Assembly: GCA_046302815.1 (NCBI GenBank)
Contig: JBKCHO010000117.1
Span: 1-8,091 of the forward strand
Origin: JALRAP01 sp046302815
Lineage (GTDB): Bacteria; Bacteroidota; Bacteroidia; AKYH767-A; OLB10
DNA: 8,091 bases
Direction of reading: 5' to 3'
Shown here: piece by piece, positions 5,347 through 8,091 of the stretch
How the letters are laid out: each line of letters opens with the position of its first letter
Numbering within the stretch: position 1 is the first letter of the stretch
Made by a program: the position numbers and the translations under genes
Notes under the pieces: generated by a model
Databases searched by the model: none
Told to the model about the DNA's origin: nothing
The model's input: only the letters and a program-made list of their open reading frames with translations

Positions 5347-7215
5347 TCAATTCGGTTTGTAGCTGAAGTTTTTCAAAACAGCATTATTAACCTCATCAAG
5401 TGACTTTCCCTCGATGAACAGCTTACTCCATATTTCTACCATACCAAAAAGTGAGCGATGATAATTGTCCAAGCCGTGGAAAAAATTGTCCAAGCCAGCA
5501 GTATCCAAGCCCAAGGTACTGGCCAAAAAGCCATTTTTAAAAAATTCATGATCCGTACTCAAGAGGTGCAAACCCTGCACAGGAAATCCCTTTTTTTCAC
5601 CAAAGGTGATTTTTGAAGGTAGATATCTGGACGCCACCAGTCGGACTAAATGCTTGCCGGATTGAAAAGGATGCTTCCAGCTTGTCAGATTGGTAACAAA
5701 CGATACTTTGTGTTTATGGGGAAGATTCATAGCAAATTGAACAACACGCTCGTCCAGGAAGGGGAACCTTGACTCGATGGAGTGCATCATGCCCATACGA
5801 TCGTTGCGCCAAAGCAAAGACAAAAGGTGTGATTTCATCATCACTGCAGTTTGGAGATGCTCAGATCGTTCGTCTTCCGATAAGAAGGAATACGCATCCG
5901 ACTCATCCAATTGGAGCCAATCCATAAAAACACCTTCTGAGGAATTGCGGATCATGTTTTGAAGTGAAATACCGAAGTTTTTTTTCTCCTTGAACCGTTT
6001 AAATCCAGGCAGTTTTGAATACAAATAGTCCAACAATCTATAAGGCGCAGACAACAAAGAATCCACGCCTCCTCCAACCAAATGTGGATATCCGATAAAC
6101 AGTTCATCAGATCCTTCTCCGGTAAGAACAGCCTTAGTGGACATTTGTTGGGCTAATCGGGCAAGACCAGACAACGGCATAGCATTGAAATGTACAACCA
6201 GCGGAGATTCATAGTGCCAAGTTGTTGACACCAATTCTCCGATGCATTGATTATCACGATAAGTCGAAAACAATAAGTTAGAACCGATTGCCTTGGCATT
6301 CAAACGGGCATGAAAGGCCTCCGATTGATGACCATCTACATCAGAACTAAAAAGCTTTATCTCCGGATTGGAGTATTTTCCATAGTAGCTGATCAGTCCC
6401 GAATCGACTCCTCCACTCATAAATGAGCCAGCGGGTATATCCCCCATCCCCATATCATCAACCGCTTGACGCAATAAACCATCCAATTGATAAACCAAAT
6501 CGGATTGATTCATACGATTCAATTCTCTATAAGTCGTTTCATCAACATAGTCGGTTATTGAAAAGTAGCGAATCAATTCAATTGTTCCGTTTTTGAAATG
6601 GAGATAATGACCAGGTGGCACCTGATAAATTCCTTGCCAAGCTGTACCATGTCCATCCCGTTCCAACCCACCCATGACCGAATAAACGGCTTTGAATTCA
6701 TTAATTGGTTGCTGTAAGACAGCTAAAATTGATTTCAACTCGGATGCGAAAATCAATTCACGAGTAGGTGTAATCGCATAAAAAAGCGGCTTTATGCCGA
6801 AACGATCGCGAACCAAATAGGTTTCTCCGTTCGATTGATTATGCCAACAAAACGCAAACATACCTCTAACACTTTTCAGTGTTGTGTCCAGTCCGAATGC
6901 ATACAGCGCATTGAATAACACTTCCGTATCGGAATGAGAAATAAATGGCCTGTCGCTTAAATCTTTTTTGAGCTCTTGGTAATTATAAATCTCTCCATTG
7001 TAGGATAGTACTAAACCATCAGAAGTAAATGGTTGAGCTGCAGCAGATGTGCTATCAAGTATGCTGAGCCGAACATGACCAATGGTTCCAAAGGAAGATT
7101 CAACTATACCCTCGCCATCTGGACCACGGTGGCGAATCAAGTCTAGCATCTTTTGGACCTCAGACTTACGAGATTGAATTTGCTGGGAGGAGAGAATTCC
7201 TGCGATTCCACACAT
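5347..7215 (-). CDS. asnB: Glutamine-dependent asparagine synthetase-like amidotransferase
   Basis: The N-terminal glutaminase (Ntn) domain begins MCGIAGIL, with Cys2 as nucleophile after Met removal; this fixes the start. It continues with RHRGPDGEG (28-36), GHVRLSILD (46-54), SYNGEIYN (71-78), SDTEVL (95-100) and RDRFGIKPLFY (136-146). The synthetase domain has the ATP pyrophosphatase loop SGGVDS (267-272), GEGSDELFIGY (366-376), RMGMMHSIESRFPFLDE (473-489) and KKGFPV (541-546). Both active sites look complete, and 622 residues is normal for the group. It uses glutamine nitrogen and ATP to amidate a carboxylate. Placement between a polyprenyl-phosphate sugar transferase and a nucleotide-sugar dehydratase suggests a glycan substrate such as a uronic acid (compare WbpS in Pseudomonas O-antigen loci), but ordinary asparagine synthesis cannot be excluded. 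It starts 20 bp after the upstream gene's stop, so the two probably form an operon. No Shine-Dalgarno sequence is evident. Confidence 0.93.
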   Translation of the reverse strand: MCGIAGILSSQQIQSRKSEVQKMLDLIRHRGPDGEGIVESSFGTIGHVRLSILDSTSAAAQPFTSDGLVLSYNGEIYNYQELKKDLSDRPFISHSDTEVLFNALYAFGLDTTLKSVRGMFAFCWHNQSNGETYLVRDRFGIKPLFYAITPTRELIFASELKSILAVLQQPINEFKAVYSVMGGLERDGHGTAWQGIYQVPPGHYLHFKNGTIELIRYFSITDYVDETTYRELNRMNQSDLVYQLDGLLRQAVDDMGMGDIPAGSFMSGGVDSGLISYYGKYSNPEIKLFSSDVDGHQSEAFHARLNAKAIGSNLLFSTYRDNQCIGELVSTTWHYESPLVVHFNAMPLSGLARLAQQMSTKAVLTGEGSDELFIGYPHLVGGGVDSLLSAPYRLLDYLYSKLPGFKRFKEKKNFGISLQNMIRNSSEGVFMDWLQLDESDAYSFLSEDERSEHLQTAVMMKSHLLSLLWRNDRMGMMHSIESRFPFLDERVVQFAMNLPHKHKVSFVTNLTSWKHPFQSGKHLVRLVASRYLPSKITFGEKKGFPVQGLHLLSTDHEFFKNGFLASTLGLDTAGLDNFFHGLDNYHRSLFGMVEIWSKLFIEGKSLDEVNNAVLKNFSYKPN

Positions 7216-7235
7216 AAAAAGTAGTTTAGAAGGGT

Positions 7236-8091
7236 TTACCTTCCTGTGAGCTGGCTTGACCTCCTAAGAAGTACAATCCGTAAAAGGAAGAAAAGGAAGA
7301 ATAAGAAAAGAAAAGACAATATCACATATCTAATATCGGTCAATACTGAAATGAAGTATGTAAATGCCAATTGAAAAAACGCATAAATTAAAGAAACCAA
7401 TAAATGATGATTCGTATAGGTTGGGGTGATGATCTGATATAGATGAAATCGATGGCTTTGAAATATATTCTCCCGATGCATTAGCCGATGCAAGATAGTG
7501 GTCAAGGAGTCAATCATGAATATGGAAACGGGTATTAGTAAATAAGCTGAAAACATGAAGCCATTCATAACGGGATTAAAAGTCGTATATAAATGCAATA
7601 GGCCTCCAATCAAAAGAAATGAAACTGATAAACTGCCAACATCTCCTGAAAACACTTTCGCCTTAATTCTGAAGTTGAAAAATAAAAATGAGATCAAACT
7701 CAAAAACAAAACAAAATAAGCCGATACTGTATTGAATTCAATAAGTCCAGATTTAAAAAACAAATAAAAAACAGTCAATGCATTTAGACCCAAAATACCA
7801 TTAATGCCATCCATAAAATTGAATACATTGATCAGATAGGTAATCATCAAAATCAAAATAAAATCCCAAGCTATGCAATAAATATTGAAAAGATAAAAAA
7901 AAAAAGCAATCAGCAATACAGAAACGAATTGAATAAACAATCGAATAAAACTCGAAAGTCCATTAATGTCATCCCACAAACCGATTATCATCAACAAAAG
8001 CAAACCTAAATTAAACGCATTGAAAAAAGATCCTTCGATGGCTGATACAATCAACCACCCCAAACCGAAAACAATCCCCCCACCCCTAACG
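7236..8091 (-). CDS. Polyprenyl-phosphate sugar-1-phosphate transferase, GT4 WecA/WbpL-like, 5' end missing
   Basis: The frame is open to the right edge, so the N-terminus is lost. Reading from 8090, 284 residues are visible, beginning V-RGGG-IVFG; RGGG is a conserved motif near the N-terminus of this family, so a TTG at 8063 is internal. Other hallmarks follow: GLWDDINGL (37-45; paired catalytic Asp), NVFNFMDGINGILG (88-101), FFNFRIKAKVFSGDVGS (137-153) and HRENIFQSHRFHLYQ (205-219), the last replacing the H-rich cytoplasmic loop. Many hydrophobic segments, about nine, make it an inner-membrane protein. It moves a sugar-1-phosphate from a UDP-sugar to undecaprenyl phosphate, starting synthesis of an O-antigen or exopolysaccharide repeat. 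The HRxHLYQ-type loop points to WbpL-like (QuiNAc/FucNAc) rather than MraY. The gene is visibly more AT-rich than its neighbours and contains a T11 tract. Perhaps 35-50 residues are missing. Confidence 0.9.
   Translation of the reverse strand, partial: VRGGGIVFGLGWLIVSAIEGSFFNAFNLGLLLLMIIGLWDDINGLSSFIRLFIQFVSVLLIAFFFYLFNIYCIAWDFILILMITYLINVFNFMDGINGILGLNALTVFYLFFKSGLIEFNTVSAYFVLFLSLISFLFFNFRIKAKVFSGDVGSLSVSFLLIGGLLHLYTTFNPVMNGFMFSAYLLIPVSIFMIDSLTTILHRLMHRENIFQSHRFHLYQIITPTYTNHHLLVSLIYAFFQLAFTYFISVLTDIRYVILSFLFLFFLFFLLRIVLLRRSSQLTGR
7895..7905 (-). repeat. 11-base homopolymer (T11 in sense) inside the sugar-phosphate transferase gene
   Basis: Eleven A residues on the plus strand are read as GC-T11-AT in the gene, coding Ala-Phe-Phe-Phe-Tyr in a membrane helix. 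The frame is intact with eleven bases: family motifs lie in the same frame on both sides (RGGG and the DD motif before, FMDG after). Loss or gain of one base would frameshift the gene early, so this is a possible slippage site. Confidence 0.6.

Noticed and set aside
7895..7905. Homopolymer as evidence for a sequencing error or pseudogene
   Set aside because: Family motifs before and after the tract are in the same frame, so the gene reads intact with eleven bases.
8061..8063. TTG at 8063 as the start codon of the membrane sugar-phosphate transferase
   Set aside because: The frame continues upstream to the window edge and encodes the conserved RGGG motif at about 8087-8076, so the TTG is internal and the gene is cut by the edge.
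1..8091. CRISPR array, tRNA, rRNA, insertion sequence or attachment site
   Set aside because: No regularly spaced repeats, no transposase or integrase frame and no recognisable RNA gene were seen; apart from edge-truncated genes the space is filled by ordinary coding regions.

Overview
The window looks like chromosomal DNA of a member of the Bacteroidota. The main evidence is a secreted protein with a C-terminal type IX secretion (Por) sorting domain and a divergent pair of a DUF1599 gene and folP, a neighbourhood I know from this phylum. Start codons lack clear Shine-Dalgarno sequences, and upstream regions hold sequences resembling the Bacteroidota TTTG / TAnnTTTG promoter. The order or family cannot be fixed from this much sequence. 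I see no rRNA, tRNA, CRISPR array, insertion sequence or integrase.

Left part (1-2367). A DUF1599 (Nmad1) gene runs off the left edge on the minus strand. It shares a 60-bp divergent promoter region, containing a 12-bp perfect palindrome, with folP (dihydropteroate synthase) on the plus strand. A 111-bp gap follows, then a plus-strand gene for an exported protein with a signal peptide, a CXXCH motif, a beta-rich Reeler-like domain and a T9SS sorting domain. This gene ends 20 bp from the convergent end of the next block.

Right part (2388-8091, all minus strand; in transcription order from right to left). This is one end of a surface-polysaccharide locus. It begins with a GT4-type polyprenyl-phosphate sugar-1-phosphate transferase (WecA/WbpL-like, 5' end cut by the window edge). 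Next, 20 bp later, is an AsnB-type glutamine amidotransferase. After a 136-bp AT-rich gap with a good promoter candidate comes a membrane-anchored CapD/WbpM/FlaA1-type nucleotide-sugar 4,6-dehydratase with a GTG start. After a further 63 bp comes a diverged SAM-methyltransferase-like protein. Inferred joint role: the dehydratase makes a 4-keto-6-deoxy-HexNAc precursor, the membrane transferase loads the first sugar phosphate on undecaprenyl phosphate, and the AsnB-like and methyltransferase-like proteins probably decorate the glycan or its precursors. The combination resembles the wbpL/wbpS/wbpM gene set of Pseudomonas O-antigen loci.

Nothing here amounts to a clearly new system; most genes belong to known families. 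The points most worth a second look are an 11-base homopolymer inside the sugar-phosphate transferase gene, a perfect 8-bp hairpin ending two bases before the methyltransferase start codon, the uncharacterised methyltransferase family itself, and the CXXCH/Reeler-like/T9SS exported protein.
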